Shown: positions 50,330-63,527 of the stretch, in pieces
How positions within the stretch are numbered: the stretch's first letter is position 1
How the letters are laid out: every line of letters begins with the position of its first letter
From: Notamacropus eugenii
Lineage: Eukaryota > Chordata > Mammalia > Diprotodontia > Macropodidae
Assembly (NCBI RefSeq): GCF_028372415.1
Contig: NC_092877.1
Location: 386,867,342 to 386,931,341 of the forward strand
Direction of reading: 5' to 3'
Length of the DNA stretch: 64,000 nucleotides
The notes under the pieces: model-generated
What the model was told of the DNA's origin: nothing
Database searches by the model: none
The model's input: the letters and a program-made list of their open reading frames with translations, nothing else
Made by a program: the position numbers and the translations under genes

Positions 50330-50455
50330 GAGTCAATAGACCCTGGAACTTGGAGTTAGCAGGACCTGAGTTCAGATCCTAGTTCATGCACTCAGATGAC
50401 CCTGAACAAGTTACTTCACCTTTCCCAGACTCAGTTTCCTTCTTTGTAAAATGGG
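50330..50455 (+). mobile_element. MIR/THER SINE fragment
   Basis: AGCAGGACCTGAGTTCAGAT, ACAAGTTACTTCACCTTTCC and TTTGTAAAATGGGGATGG in order, ending in a GGTT microsatellite. Confidence 0.7.
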
Positions 50456-50469
50456 GATGGTTGGTTGGT

Positions 50470-51400
50470 TGGTTGTCCTTCATTTCCAAAGAGGACCAAA
50501 ATCACATCATTATGGTGAGGTCAAGGTACGGTGTGTCCTGCTGTGGCTGATCAGACTAATGGGAGCTCAGAAGAATCCAGCACAGGTCAGACAGAGTCCG
50601 TGTGAACATTTGAGGTGGATTCTCTACATTGGCGCATCCTGCGTTTCCTTTGAGGAGCTTCAATTCTGCTTCACTCACAAAGCACAGCCCCTTCTCTGAT
50701 GTGGGCACGCCATGCTGACAGGTCCTGTGCCAATGTCTCCCATGTCACAATCGATTCCAAAGCTAGTAAGAGAGACCTTGAGAGTGTCCTTTTATCACTT
50801 CTGACCACTATGTGAATGCATTCCCTGTGTGAGTTCTACACAAAATAGTCATTTAGGTAAACATACTTTTGGCACTTGAACAATGGGGCCAGCCCATGGG
50901 AGCTGTGCTCTCAGAGTCTGAATGCTTGGCAGTTTAGTTCGGGTAAGGACCTGAGTGTCTGGTCCCTTATCCTGCCCGGTGATCTTCAGAATCTTCCTAA
51001 GACAGTTCAAAGGGAAGCGATTCCGTTTCCTGGCCTGGCGCTGTCCAGGTTTCCCAGGCATACAACAATGAGGTCAGCACCGCTGCTCTGTTGGCCTTCA
51101 GTCTGGTAGTCAGTCTAATATTTTTCTCTCCCACACATTCCTTTGGAGCCTCCCAAACGCTGAGCTAGCTTTGGCTATGAGTGTGTCAACCTCATTGTCA
51201 GTGTGTGCCCTGCCCGGGGCAGTGAACTTATCCACAACGTTCAGAACTTCTCTGTGCGCTGTAACCCATGGTTCCATGGATGGAGCACCTGTCTGGTCTA
51301 AGGAAGCACAAGCAGCGGAGGTTTCATCTTGGCCGCAGAGGCTGCGCTGAGGGCACAATCTCCCTAAACTATTGTGAGGATCAAGTGGAACCATCTAAAG
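50470..51400 (-). mobile_element. LINE 3' end with C2H2-like tail, antisense (clade uncertain)
   Basis: Minus strand: NEVDTLIAKASSAFGRLQRN, then RNRFPLNCLRKILKITGQDK and LPSIQTL, then APISLISHSRTHRTLT. This is the RT C-terminal region and zinc-finger-like tail of a non-LTR retrotransposon found in many vertebrates; I cannot place it firmly in RTE or another clade. Stops and frameshifts show it is dead. Confidence 0.75.
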
Positions 51401-51678
51401 CTCTTTGCAAACCTTAGATCGACATAGGAATGCTGCTCTTTGGGAATATCAGCAGAGCCCCCTTCTGGCTCCCGAAAGCCTGGGGTCTGGTGGAGTCATT
51501 TCAAGACATAATCGTGCTCATGGCTCACATTTAGATGGCACCTGAAAGTTTGTTTTAGATGCATTCTGAGATGTTTGCAAGTACACATGGTGCCAGGGAG
51601 GGGAATCAGAACAGGCTTCCTGGAGGAGGAACCCCTGAGTGAAAAGCAAGAAAAGGATTCTGCCCTGTGTATATCTAG

Positions 51679-51800
51679 GGGTGTGTGTGTGTGTGTGTGT
51701 GTGTGTGTACATCGGGGTGGGGGGGCTGTGTATATCTTGGGGGTGTCTGTGTGTGCTGTATATATCTGGTGTGTGTGTGTGTGTGTGTGCTATGTATATT
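51679..51800. repeat. TG microsatellites
   Basis: (TG)15-type run at 51,679-51,708 and another at 51,769-51,790, joined by G/T-rich DNA. Confidence 0.85.
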
Positions 51801-53350
51801 TGAGTGCATGTATGGGTGGGGTGTGTATGTACATCTGGGGTGTGTGGGGGCAGGGGCAGGAGGAGGTGAGGAGATTGGGAATGCAGTTTGGAGAACAGCT
51901 AACAGCTGAGCTTGGCTGTAACACAAGCAGGGACAGGCAGTGTGTATCCTGATTGGGGCTATTGGCACTGATTCCTCAGTGCCTGCCGGGCCTCCTTGGT
52001 CCTCTTCCTTTCTCTTTAACTTTCCTTAATCCAGGGATTCTGAACCATTTTTGTGTTCTGGATGCCTTGGGCTATCAATCTGCTGAAATCTCTGGGCCCT
52101 TTCTCAGAATCATACTGTTGAATGATTACAAAGGAAATTAAGTATGGTGAAGCACAGTTATCAAAATATTAAACACCAGGTTCTGGGAGCCTGGTAAGAA
52201 GTGGTGACTTCGGGTCCCATTTTCCCATTTCAGGTCCTGGTCATCATGAGACTCCATGAGTCCACTCCAAGTGGGCCTGGAGGCCGTGGGCAGTCACCTG
52301 CTTCCTGAATGTCCTTTGAGAGACGTGAGGCCAGGACCCCAAGAGCCGCACTCACTTGTTGGTGAACGTTGCCTAGGTTTCAGAAGTTCTGTCTCGCTGT
52401 TGGGGGGTGGGGAGCTTGTCACGTTCCTGTGATTGTTGTTTCATTTTTTTTCTTTTAGGCCACTGGAATTTCTGACTCCAGGGACTGGGTGGGACATTGG
52501 TGGTTCAAAAGTAGCCAAACAACCCCACATCCCAGGGTTCCAGATCTCGGGAGAGCTCTTGGGTTCTCTTTGGGAAGCCCTCAGTGGAAAGCAGGGCAGC
52601 TTGACCGAATGTGCCAATTCCTAGAGAGCCCTTGGGCTTTTTTCAGGGTAGGGCATATCAGCTCTGTTGGTTAATGGAAGGGCAGGATTATGGCCATGGG
52701 GCTTCATATAGGAGAGGACAACTCTCTCCAGCTCCCTCAGCTGAGTATGACCACATACTCAGCTCTGATACTTTTCTGTCTTTCACAGAAGCAGCCAGGC
52801 AAGAGAGGATTGATGGCTCCCTTCAGTCCCTAACCATCACTGGAAAAAGAGCCCCAAGCACTCCCCCAACATTTGATGTCTCAGTAGCACCATTTTATAT
52901 GTGTCATGGCAGCCTTGCCAAAGGAGTTGTCCTTCGGCCAGCGTGCTGGAGGGCCTGCTCAGCGCTGTCTGTTCCTACTCATACCCTTATTGAGAATGTT
53001 CTTGATTCATGTATGTGAATGACTCATAGCAAAGACAGGAAAGTGGGCCTTAGGTGAGTAACTGTGGATGATCCCTGGACACTTGGTATTAATAAGATCC
53101 AAGTTCGGTGCCCCCCATCTTTAGTGCCCCTCCTCCTTCAGACAACTTGTAAAGGAGTCCCCCCCATGGCCTCCCTCACTGGTCCCCTCTGGCATTGTCT
53201 TCCCTGGCATCCTCCTTTAGTGTCATTAGGCCCAGAGATGGGACTTTGGTGGAGAAAAGTGCGGTGTGATGGTTTGTGCAAAACCTTCCCACTTTTCTTC
53301 TTTGTGGCGCTTGTGTTCTTCTTGAATGGCCTTGGGATGGCTTTACTTAG
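51801..53350. other. Intergenic between PPP1R2 and APOD, unassigned
   Basis: No exon or clear repeat recognised. Confidence 0.4.
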
Positions 53351-53354
53351 TTGG

Positions 53355-53502
53355 CAGGTAATACATATTTACTGAGGACCTCCTGTGAGTCAGGTACTGT
53401 TCTAAAGAAGGCAAGAGACAGTCCCCATTATCCAGGTCCTGCCAGCCACATGAGGGAGACCACAGGCAAAGAGGATCTCTTGGAAATGATCAACAAGGGG
53501 AA

Positions 53503-53546
<44 letters not shown>

Positions 53547-53550
53547 TGTG
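53355..53550. repeat. L2/MIR tail relic and TG microsatellite
   Basis: GAGTCAGGTACTGTTCTAAAG context resembles an antisense L2/MIR tail; (TG)n at 53,510-53,550. Confidence 0.6.
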
Positions 53551-53730
53551 GCAGGAATGAGTGTGCCCATTTTACAGATCAGGAGGCTGCAGCTCCTGAA
53601 AGGGAGTGATGCTCTCAGAAGCAGGATCTAAAACCAGGTCTTGCTCTATCCTCACTACTTCTGGTGTGCAGGGCTGATTCCCTCAGCAGACACCCCAGGA
53701 CACAGGGAGATTAAGGCTGAACCTGGACAT

Positions 53731-53736
53731 TTTATT
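53731..53736 (-). terminator. APOD: APOD poly(A) signal
   Basis: AATAAA on the minus strand (plus TTTATT), about 405 bp after the APOD stop codon and the first such hexamer seen downstream. The 3'UTR would be 53.71-54.14 kb. Confidence 0.65.
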
Positions 53737-54141
53737 GTGAAGCCTTGCTAAGCACATCAGGCTTCCCAGTCACTAGTGAGGCTGTGAAGGCAGACCTGGG
53801 CCTTTCTCCTCTGGGCAGATCGGGGAGGCTGGGTTCTTGCCTGTGCTGGGAGCTGATTTGATGCACGTGTGCTGGGGGAGGTTAATGGTCTTGGCCAGTG
53901 GTCAGCCAAGGCCACCAGGACTCGGTCCTGACTAGCTGGGTGAGGTGGAGCTAGGCTCTAACCCTAACCCTAAATGCACTCCTGGGTCATTTCTCTCAAA
54001 GCTCTCCTCCCCTTCCCTCTACCCAGGGAAGGCCTGCCTTGGCAGCCAATGGGGGTCCAGGCACCATCTCCCATGCTGACGTTTTTTCTACAAGGAGCAA
54101 AGCAAAAGGCAGGGTGCAGGCTGTGCATGGCAGGCTTCCCA

Positions 54142-54426
<285 letters not shown>

Positions 54427-55114
54427 TCAGACTGCTCACCTAGAGTCCCCCCTCCCTAGCTTCCCAAGGCCAAGTTCTCAGGGTGCCCTAGGCTACCTCA
54501 CCAGCAGCCCCAGACCAGATGCCCATTTCTTGGGATGATGCAGGGATTTGTACAGATGACTGCCAAACCCAAGCTCCACTTCCCCAGAAGAACAAAAAGT
54601 TGAACCCAATAAAAAGTTTTCTAGGTGTGAGCTTCAAGCCACCAAAAGCCCCAACCTTTGTCTGCTTGTTAAAATAAAAATTGGTTCCATGAATAACAAG
54701 AAGGTTGTTCAGAAGGGGGGAGCTTCAGAGGGTGGAGGGTGGGGGAGGCCAGGCCCTATTGTGTCACTGCTCCTCTCTCTGACTGGACCCCTCCTCTGCT
54801 TCCTTAACCATCTCTGCCCCGCCCAAAGCCCCATCCACAGTGGCCAGAAGCTGGGCCAGGCCTTGCAAGACGCATCCTTCCCACTCTCTCCCATGGTCCC
54901 TGCTCCCAGGCCCACGGGAGGCTGAGGAGGAGATAGCAGACATGGAGCTGAGCAGCTGGCTCTCCCCCAAACTCCACCACCTGGCTTGGAGGTGTAGACA
55001 ACCGCAGTGGCCCCTGGAGGGATGGTCAGCATCCCCCTGAGCATTCTGTCAGTGCCCTCTTCATTCCTTCCTTCCCTCCCTCCTTGTGTCTCTTTTCTTT
55101 CAGGACAGACTCTA

Positions 55115-55276
<162 letters not shown>

Positions 55277-55679
55277 TCACCATGCCAGCAGACCCTGCTC
55301 TTGGCAGGAAGCAAGGGCAGCTAGGGGCCTGGCAGGCCTTCCCCACCCTAGCCCAGCCTCCTCCTCTCTAGCTGTTCCTGGATGGCTTCACTTCATTCAC
55401 CAAAGTGGCTTTTCCCTCAGCTGCCCACCAGCTTCTCAGCAAGGGCTCTTGGTATACAGCAGGTAAATAAATGGTTAATAAAAGTAGGTCAGCCGCAGTT
55501 GATTGCCCAATAAATGTGCTTTCCCTTGGTCTGGGGCACACCCAGAGCTTAGTCACACCCACAGTGAACCCAGTGGCCTTTTCCAGGCAAACAGCCCACC
55601 TGGCCTGGCCCACATGGGTGTGTTGCTCTGGCTCCCTGGGAAGATGCTGGACCCAGACTGGCTGGCGGGTGGTCACTCA

Positions 55680-57073
<1,394 letters not shown>

Positions 57074-57193
57074 CTTGTGGATATTAAAATTCTCCTGCAC
57101 AGGGGGCTGAGGACACCACCCCAGGTGGACCCCTTGGCCATCAGCCACGCTGGAGAGGCCCACAAGGACAGAGAGAAGCAACAGCGGCACCAT
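57074..57193 (-). CDS. APOD: APOD exon 2: apolipoprotein D start, signal peptide
   Basis: Encodes 40 residues: a signal peptide MVPLLLLSVLVGLSSVADG and the mature start QGVHLGWCPQPPVQENF, ending at His-Lys before donor GTAGGA. Known role: ApoD is a secreted lipocalin carrying arachidonic acid, progesterone and other small hydrophobic ligands, associated with HDL and with glial stress response. Mature numbering (Gln20 of the precursor = 1) places Cys27 at mature position 8, which pairs with Cys114 in human. Total protein in this window is 188 residues against 189 in human, with all four coding introns at family positions. Confidence 0.95.
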
Positions 57194-58044
57194 CCTGGTT
57201 TGGTGGTGTCCCAGAAATTCCAGGGCTGAGGAGAAGACACACAAGCAGTGAGCTAGTTTGCACCTGCTAAGGAGTGGAGGGGAGGGGAGACACAGAGGCC
57301 CTTGGGAGGACAGAGGAGGCACAGAAACAGAGCCCCCTTAGCCCGCTGCCTGCTTGTCTCCCACCCTGCTCAAAGACCAGATGCCTCTGACTCCAGTATC
57401 TGCTAGCAAGGTCCCAGAGTTAGCATTGACCTTGTGAACAGGTAGCTGAGCCTGAGGGCGCTCTCTGGGGCTGGGGATGCTTTTATCAGGTGGGAGTCTG
57501 ATCTGGTGTGGATGGCCAGATGATCTCCAAAGACACTGCTAGGTGCCCAGGTCTATGAACCTCCCTCAGTAGATATTGCTGTGGAATCATTGGTCCAACC
57601 AGAGGCTGTGTGGCCAAGTGGAGAGACCTGGACTTCCTAGCTGGGAGGTCATTTGGAGCCTCAGGGTTTCTACCAGGAAAATGGCCATAATCAGATCTGT
57701 GGAGAGCTTTACAAAAAGGCCAGGTCTCCTGAAGGGTCACGGACCTTGGTCAGCACCTTCACAGCTCCCCACTCCCTTGTCTCCTCTTTTCCAGGCCAAG
57801 CAAGCCCAGGTGCTTCGACTGAGGCCCCCATCCCGGGCACCCTCCTCTGGATGCTCTCTAACTCATCGACATTCCCCCAAACTGGTGAGGCCCAGAGCAG
57901 AACCCAGTGCCCCAAGAGGGCCTGAGCAGGGCTGCATTCCTGCCTTCCCCAGACACAGGCCGTTTGTTCTGGCCAGAGCAGGATAAAGCTCTGGGACAGG
58001 GGTGGAGGGGAGTCCCTGCAAGCGCTGACCTCTCTGCCTCCTTT
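57194..58044. other. APOD intron 1, proximal part
   Basis: No exon or clear repeat recognised, apart from a short MIR-like piece near 57.60-57.70 kb. Confidence 0.4.
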
Positions 58045-58165
58045 ACACAGTCAATCAACATTTATTAAGTGCCAGGCAGGGTATACAGAAAGAGACAAAA
58101 GACAGTGCCAGGCCTGAGGGAGCTCATGGGGACCAACAAGCCAACAGTCTCTACACAGCCAGCTC
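58045..58165 (-). mobile_element. L2-type tail, antisense
   Basis: TCAATCAACATTTATTAAGT, GCCAGGCAGGGTATAC and AAAAGACAGTGCCAGGCC are the reversed L2/MIR end. Confidence 0.7.
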
Positions 58166-58854
58166 TTTGGGTGTGCACCCTATGCAGAGGGCGGCCCCAT
58201 TACCTGAAGATGCTGCCCTTCCTGGCCTCCCAGCTTCCTCAATGTAAATGGATCCCTCTAATGGGCTCTCCCCCTGCCACAAGCTGAGTATTTCCAGAAC
58301 AAGGTAAGGCCATGCTTGCAGGGTCTCAGAGCCTGGTGGGGAGAGGGTTAGGTGTGTCTAAGCAGGGCCAGAGGGAGTGGGGCCCAGGACTGCAAGGCCC
58401 AGGGAGAAGATTCCTCTGCCAGCTCTTTCCCTACTCCCCATGAACTGTCCATGTCTCCCCCATCCTCCAAAAAGCCCTCCTTCGGTCCTTTTGTCCCTGC
58501 CAGCCACCTGCCTATTCTCTGCTCTGTTTGGTGGCTAAAACCTCTGAAGTCAGCCCCACTCGCTGCCCTCCTTTTCTCTCTGCTTAGCTGTCTAAGCCCC
58601 GCTCCAGACCTCCTCATTCCTCCTAGAGGGATCATGAGCTCTCAGTGGCCTTTTCTCAGTCCCCTTCCTTCTTGACCTCTCTAGGAGCCTTGGATGCTAG
58701 TGATCACTCCCCTCCTCCCTCTCTTGTTCTCCTCCTGCCAGCCTGACCCTTCCTTCTCCTCTGTCTCCTTGGCTGGCTCTTCATCCAGGTCACGCCTCTC
58801 TCTGTTTCTTCACTTGGTGATCTCATCAGTGCTCATGGATTTAATTATCATCTC

Positions 58855-59090
58855 TGTGTTTGTTGTCCAGTCCTTTCTGACTCTTCGGGACCCCATTTGG
58901 AGTTTTCTGGGCAAAGATACTGGAGTGGTTTGCCATTTCCTTCTCCAGCTCATTGTACAAGTGAGGGAGGAAACAGGGTACCAGGGTCATAGAGCTAGTA
59001 AGTGTCTGAGGCTGAATTTGAACTCAAGACCTTCTGACTCCAAGTGCTCTGTGCACTATGGCGCCTCCTAGCTGCCAAAAGATCACGGAT
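58855..59090 (-). mobile_element. MAR1-type SINE, antisense, in APOD intron 1
   Basis: TTGTTGTCCAGTCCTTTCTG, GGAGTGGTTTGCCATTTCCT and GGCGCCTCCTAGCTGCC; close to full length. Confidence 0.85.
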
Positions 59091-59189
59091 CACTTTGGAG
59101 AGAATAACTTCTGTGAAGTGCTGAGGTCAGAGGTCAGGTTTTAGACAAGAAGACAGCGAGACGAAAGGAAACCCCAAATGACTCCTCAA

Positions 59190-60010
59190 TCTACTTCTCT
59201 TCCTGCATCTCCAGACTCACATCTCCAGCTTCCTTTCAGGCATCTTGGCTCAGATGCCCTGTAGATGCCCCACATGCCCCAAACGTCCCTGCTCCTGCCC
59301 TCCTGTCCTGGGATCCCCACATGCGAGCTATTGCCAGGATTCCCCTTCAGTGCACCCCCTCCTCTCCTCTGCCCCTACCCGGTCCTGGTGTAGACCCTCC
59401 TCCCTTCACATCCACTGCTGGAGGGGGGTCTGCCTGCCCCATAGCCCTCCCTCCAGCCCCTTCTCCATTCAGCCACCTTTGGTGGATTTTCCTAAAGCCC
59501 AGTTCTGACCGTGTTCCTCCTCTCCTCCATAAACTCCAGGGGCTTCCTGTTATCTTCAGGATCACATGGAAAATTCTTTCCTCATAAGCTCACTTCCCCC
59601 TTTGCAGTTTCCTGGCACCGCATGCTATGGGCATCACTATCGGACCAGAGACCCTGCCCTCAGGGTTCTTCCACAAACCAGAAGTGCCATCTGGGTTCCT
59701 GGCATTTTCTGTGGCTGGTTCCCATGCCCCGAATGCTCTCCCTCCTCACCTCTGGTGCCCTGCTTTCCTTCAGCTCCCAACTAAAATCCTCTTCTACAGG
59801 AAGCCTCCCTTCCCCATCTCTTCATTCCAGCACCTTTCCTCTGGGGATTCTCTCCCTCCATCCTCTTTGCAGCTGTGTGTTTCCTCCTCCTTTCAGAGTG
59901 TGAGCTCTGAAGTCTCTGAGGGCAGGGACTCTCTTTTGTGCACCCCAGCCCACAGTTTGGGCTAGCTAAATACTTATCTACTGACTGGCTGCCGTGCTCT
60001 GGGTCACACA
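59190..60010 (+). mobile_element. L2 in APOD intron 1
   Basis: GATTTTCCTAAAGCCCAGTT, AACTCCAGGGGCTTCCTGTT, CCCCGAATGCTCTCCCTCCT, and TCTGAGGGCAGGGACTCTC near the end follow L2 order. Confidence 0.8.
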
Positions 60011-60351
60011 GGCAACAGATGTCAACGGTGGAATGTGAAACCTGGACCTCTGACTCCTGAGCTGGGACCCTTTGGGTTGCAGACTTTGCTCTGTATCATA
60101 GGCATTAAAGATCCCTGTGTCCTCACACAGAACCACAGCTTTTCTCCCCAAGCTCTGATTCTCGTCCTCATCCTAACAGTGGTCTGGATGACCCGAACAG
60201 TCCAGCCAGGACCCAGGGATCCCTGTGCCTAACTAGAATTATGGCTGTGACAGTCTCTTGGGAAGGGAGAGGGAGGCTAAAGCCTCCTGCAGGAACAGTG
60301 CCTCAGTTTCTCCTGCTTCCCTGCTTGTCGATCCCATTCACAAAGGCGTAC

Positions 60352-60417
60352 CTTTTCTGTGATCCTCAGGCTGGTCCTGGAGGGCGCTGGCTAAGTGCTC
60401 AGGCTGAAGAAGTTGGT
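60352..60417 (-). other. APOD: APOD non-coding exon 1 (5'UTR)
   Basis: About 30 bp downstream of a minus-strand TATA box the sequence runs through a GC-rich leader to AGAAAAG/GTACGC, a good donor at 60,351. This fits the family structure, in which a short untranslated first exon is joined to the exon carrying the start codon. The 3' edge is set by the donor; the 5' edge is estimated from TATA spacing. Confidence 0.65.
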
Positions 60418-60441
60418 CCCAGAGCCGGCTCTGCTCCATGC

Positions 60442-60448
60442 TTTTATA
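60442..60448 (-). promoter_or_regulatory. APOD: APOD TATA box
   Basis: TATAAAA on the minus strand, in the context CTTATAAAAGC, about 30 bp before the inferred start of exon 1. A TATA promoter outside a CpG island suits a regulated, tissue-specific gene, in contrast to the island promoters of ACAP2 and PPP1R2. Confidence 0.7.
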
Positions 60449-60920
60449 AGCTCTGTCAGATCCCCTCCTTCCCCTGGGTGCTCTAGCTCCCTCCTCTCAG
60501 ATCTGTGTGTGCCCCAGAACAGGGCCTTTCTTCTGGCTCCCCCTTTCATTCTCACAGCTGTTTCCTGGAGGGAAAACAAAGGACTGCTCTGTGGACCGCT
60601 TGCTCTCCAGGGCTGCCAACACAAAGTCTTCCCATCTGGTGACAGGCCCTCCCATTTCATTCTCCCAATATGAGGCCTGGGGCTGGCTCCAAATCTCCGG
60701 ACGGTGATGAAAGATGATTTCATTGTTTTTGGACACCTGGGATTTGTTTTCCACTTCTGCTGAATTCCTAAGAACAGCAATGAAACCCTCGTTGGATGAA
60801 CAAAGAGCCGGCATCATGGGACGGTGACGAGGTGGTGTTGTATAGACATATGCGTGCTGTGTAGATATATCTTCAAGTCTACACAAGGGACTTCCCATGT
60901 GACCCTGGGAAAAGGCAAAC

Positions 60921-60991
60921 CCCTTCCTCCCTCTCTCTCTCCCTCTCTCTCCCTCTCTCCCTCCTCTCTCTCTCTCTCCCTCCTCTCTCTC

Positions 60992-61024
<33 letters not shown>

Positions 61025-61045
61025 TTCCATTTCTCTGTCTTTCTC
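60921..61045. repeat. CT-rich microsatellite upstream of APOD
   Basis: About 125 bp of CT/CCCT repeats on the plus strand (GA on the APOD sense strand), roughly 0.5 kb upstream of the APOD TATA box. Confidence 0.9.
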
Positions 61046-61099
61046 CATGTAAATATACACAAATACTACCTATACATTAGCTGTTACCATCTTCATCGT

Positions 61100-61350
61100 C
61101 ATTATCATCACCTGGTTTCAAGCCTTGGCTTTGACACCTGACTTGCTGACTTCCTTCCCTTCTCTGGGTCTCACTTTCTTTATCTGAAAACAGACACAGT
61201 AATCTTGGGGGTACTTCATCACTGTGACATCCTCCGGGTGAGGGGGATTGGTTGAAGGATCTGAGGAGGCTTGACCGGGCAGGAAAAGACCTGGGGACTT
61301 CACCTGGTGCCAGCAGGTACACAGTAGATGCTTCATAAATGGTTCTTGGT
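61100..61350 (+). mobile_element. MIR SINE upstream of APOD
   Basis: GACACCTGACTTGCTGACTT, TTCTCTGGGTCTCACTTTCT, and the end CACAGTAGATGCTTCATAAA. Confidence 0.65.
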
Positions 61351-61689
61351 TGATCAACATGATGACAGCTGTTTCCCAGCATCTCGAGGGCAAACTGGCC
61401 AAAGATGAGTACACTCCCCTGCTGAGCCCCCTGGGGAGAGCCAGGCATGACTGGCCACACATCTGTGTCACCAGTTGTACTGACCAACTTAAGGCCTTTC
61501 CAGCAACTTCCTTATGAGCCATCCCTACCTGCTTTGGGTGCCCCTGCCAGTACAGTTCTGATTAATGGGTATGGTCAACTGATGAAGCTCCTTCTCAGAG
61601 TCCCCTTTTTCAATGCATCCTGTGTTCCCCTCCTTTCCTCCTCCTTGGGAGGACCCTTCTCAATTATTTTGTTTGTTTGTTTTTTGGGG

Positions 61690-63527
61690 TTTTTTAATAT
61701 ATAATCTATTTATTTTCAGTTCTTAACATTCACTTCCACAGGAATTTGAATTCAAAATTTTCTCCCCATCTCTCCTCACCCCCCCCCTTCCTCCAGTCTG
61801 TCCTCCCTTCTATTACCCACCCTTCTTCAATCCCCCTTCCCCTCTATCTTCCTGTAGGGCAAAATAGATTTCTATACTCCATTGCCTGTATAGCTTCATT
61901 TCCAGTTATATGCTAAAGCAAATTTTAACATTCATTCTTAAAGCCTTGAGTTCCATATTCTCTCCCTCCCTCCCCACCCACCCTTATTAAGAAAACAAGC
62001 AGTTCAATATAGGTCATACATGTGTAACAACGCAAAGCACTCCCGTAATAGTTAGGATGTGAAAGACTAGCCACATTTCCCTCTGTTCTGTCCTGGCCTC
62101 CATTCATTCCATTCTCTCCCTTGACCCGTCCTCCCACAATAGTGTTTGCTTCTGATTATCCCTTTTCCCAATTTGCTGTCCCTTCTATTATCTTCCCTCT
62201 TCTATCCCCTTCCTCCTTGCCTTCCTGCAGAGTATAATAGATTTCCATATCCAATTGAGTGTGTTATTCCTCCTTAAAGCAAATCCCCTGAGAATAAGGC
62301 TCAATTATTTCCTTTCATCTCCCCCCCTTCCCTCTTTTATGTGAGATGATTTGCTACATTCTACCTCTCCCTTCCTCTTACTCCTAGTACATTCCATTCA
62401 ACAGTAAATTTTATTTTGTTTAGACATACTCCCTCAATTCAGCTCACCCTATGTCCTCTGTCTATATATACATATATATACATACACCCATGTACATATA
62501 CATATCTACACATATATAATACACACACATACACATACACACAAACACACACATATATATACATATATGTGTATATATATACATATATATATGTATATAT
62601 ATATTCCCTCTAACTACCCTAACACTGAAAAAGGTCTCATGAGTTACAAATAGCATATTTCCATGTAGAAATGTAAACAGTTAGACTTTAAAGAGGTCCT
62701 TAAGGCTTCTCTTTCCTGTTTAACTTTTCATGTTTCTCTTGATTCTTGTATTTGAAAGTCAAATTTCCTATTCAGGTCTGGTGTTTTCAACAGGCAGGCT
62801 TGGAAGTCCTCTATTTCATTGAAATTCCATTTTTTCCCCTGAAGTATTATACTTAGTTTTGCTGGTAGGCTATTCTTGGTTTTAATCCTGTCTCCTTTGA
62901 CCTCTGGAATATCATATCCAAGCCCTTTGATCCATTAGTGTAGAAGCTGCTAAATCCTGTGCTATCCTGATTTCCACAATATTTGAATTTCTAAAATACT
63001 TGAATTGTTTCTTTCTGGCTGCTTGTAATATTTTCTCCTAGACCTGGAAACCCTGGAATTTGGCCACAATGTTCCTAGGAGTTTTCCTTTGGGGATCTTG
63101 TTCAGAAGGTGATTGGTGAATTCTTTCTATTTCTATTTTATTCTCTGATTCTAGAAGATCAGGGCAGTTTTCCTTGATGACTTCTTAGAAGATGATGTCT
63201 AGGCTCTTTGTTTCAACATGGATTTCAGGTAGACCAATAATTTTAGATTATCTCTCCTGGATCTATTTTCCAGGTCAGCTGTTTTTCCAATGAGATATTT
63301 CATATTGTCTTCTATTTTTTCATTCTTTTGGTTTTGTTTTGTGATTTCTTGCTTTCTCATAAAGTCATTAGTCTCCATCTGTTCCATTCTAATTTTTAAA
63401 GAACTATTTTCTTCAGTGAGCTTTTGAACCTCCTTTTCCATTTGGCTAATTCTGCTTTTTAAAGCATTCTTCTCCTCATTGGCTTTTTGGACCTCTTTTG
63501 CCAGTTGGGTTAGTCTATTTTTTTAAA
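61690..63527 (-). mobile_element. HAL1 (half-L1), antisense
   Basis: In minus order: ORF1 (63,527 down to about 62,680; coiled coil QKLTEENSSLKIRMEQMETN near 63,425-63,370), TA/TG microsatellite (62,606-62,461), then the 3' segment including the same peptide-like block as 12.02-12.23 kb and the AGTTCTTAAC end. No ORF2. Less decayed in ORF1 than the 10.2 kb copy; the 5' part is cut at 63,527 by an L1. Confidence 0.8.
62461..62606. repeat. TA/TG microsatellite inside the antisense HAL1
   Basis: Alternating TATATA, CACACA and TACATA tract at the same place as in the 10.2 kb HAL1. Confidence 0.85.

Noticed and set aside
53957..53974. CTAACCCTAACCCTAAA, telomere-like repeat
   Set aside because: Only two to three units; too short to call an interstitial telomere.
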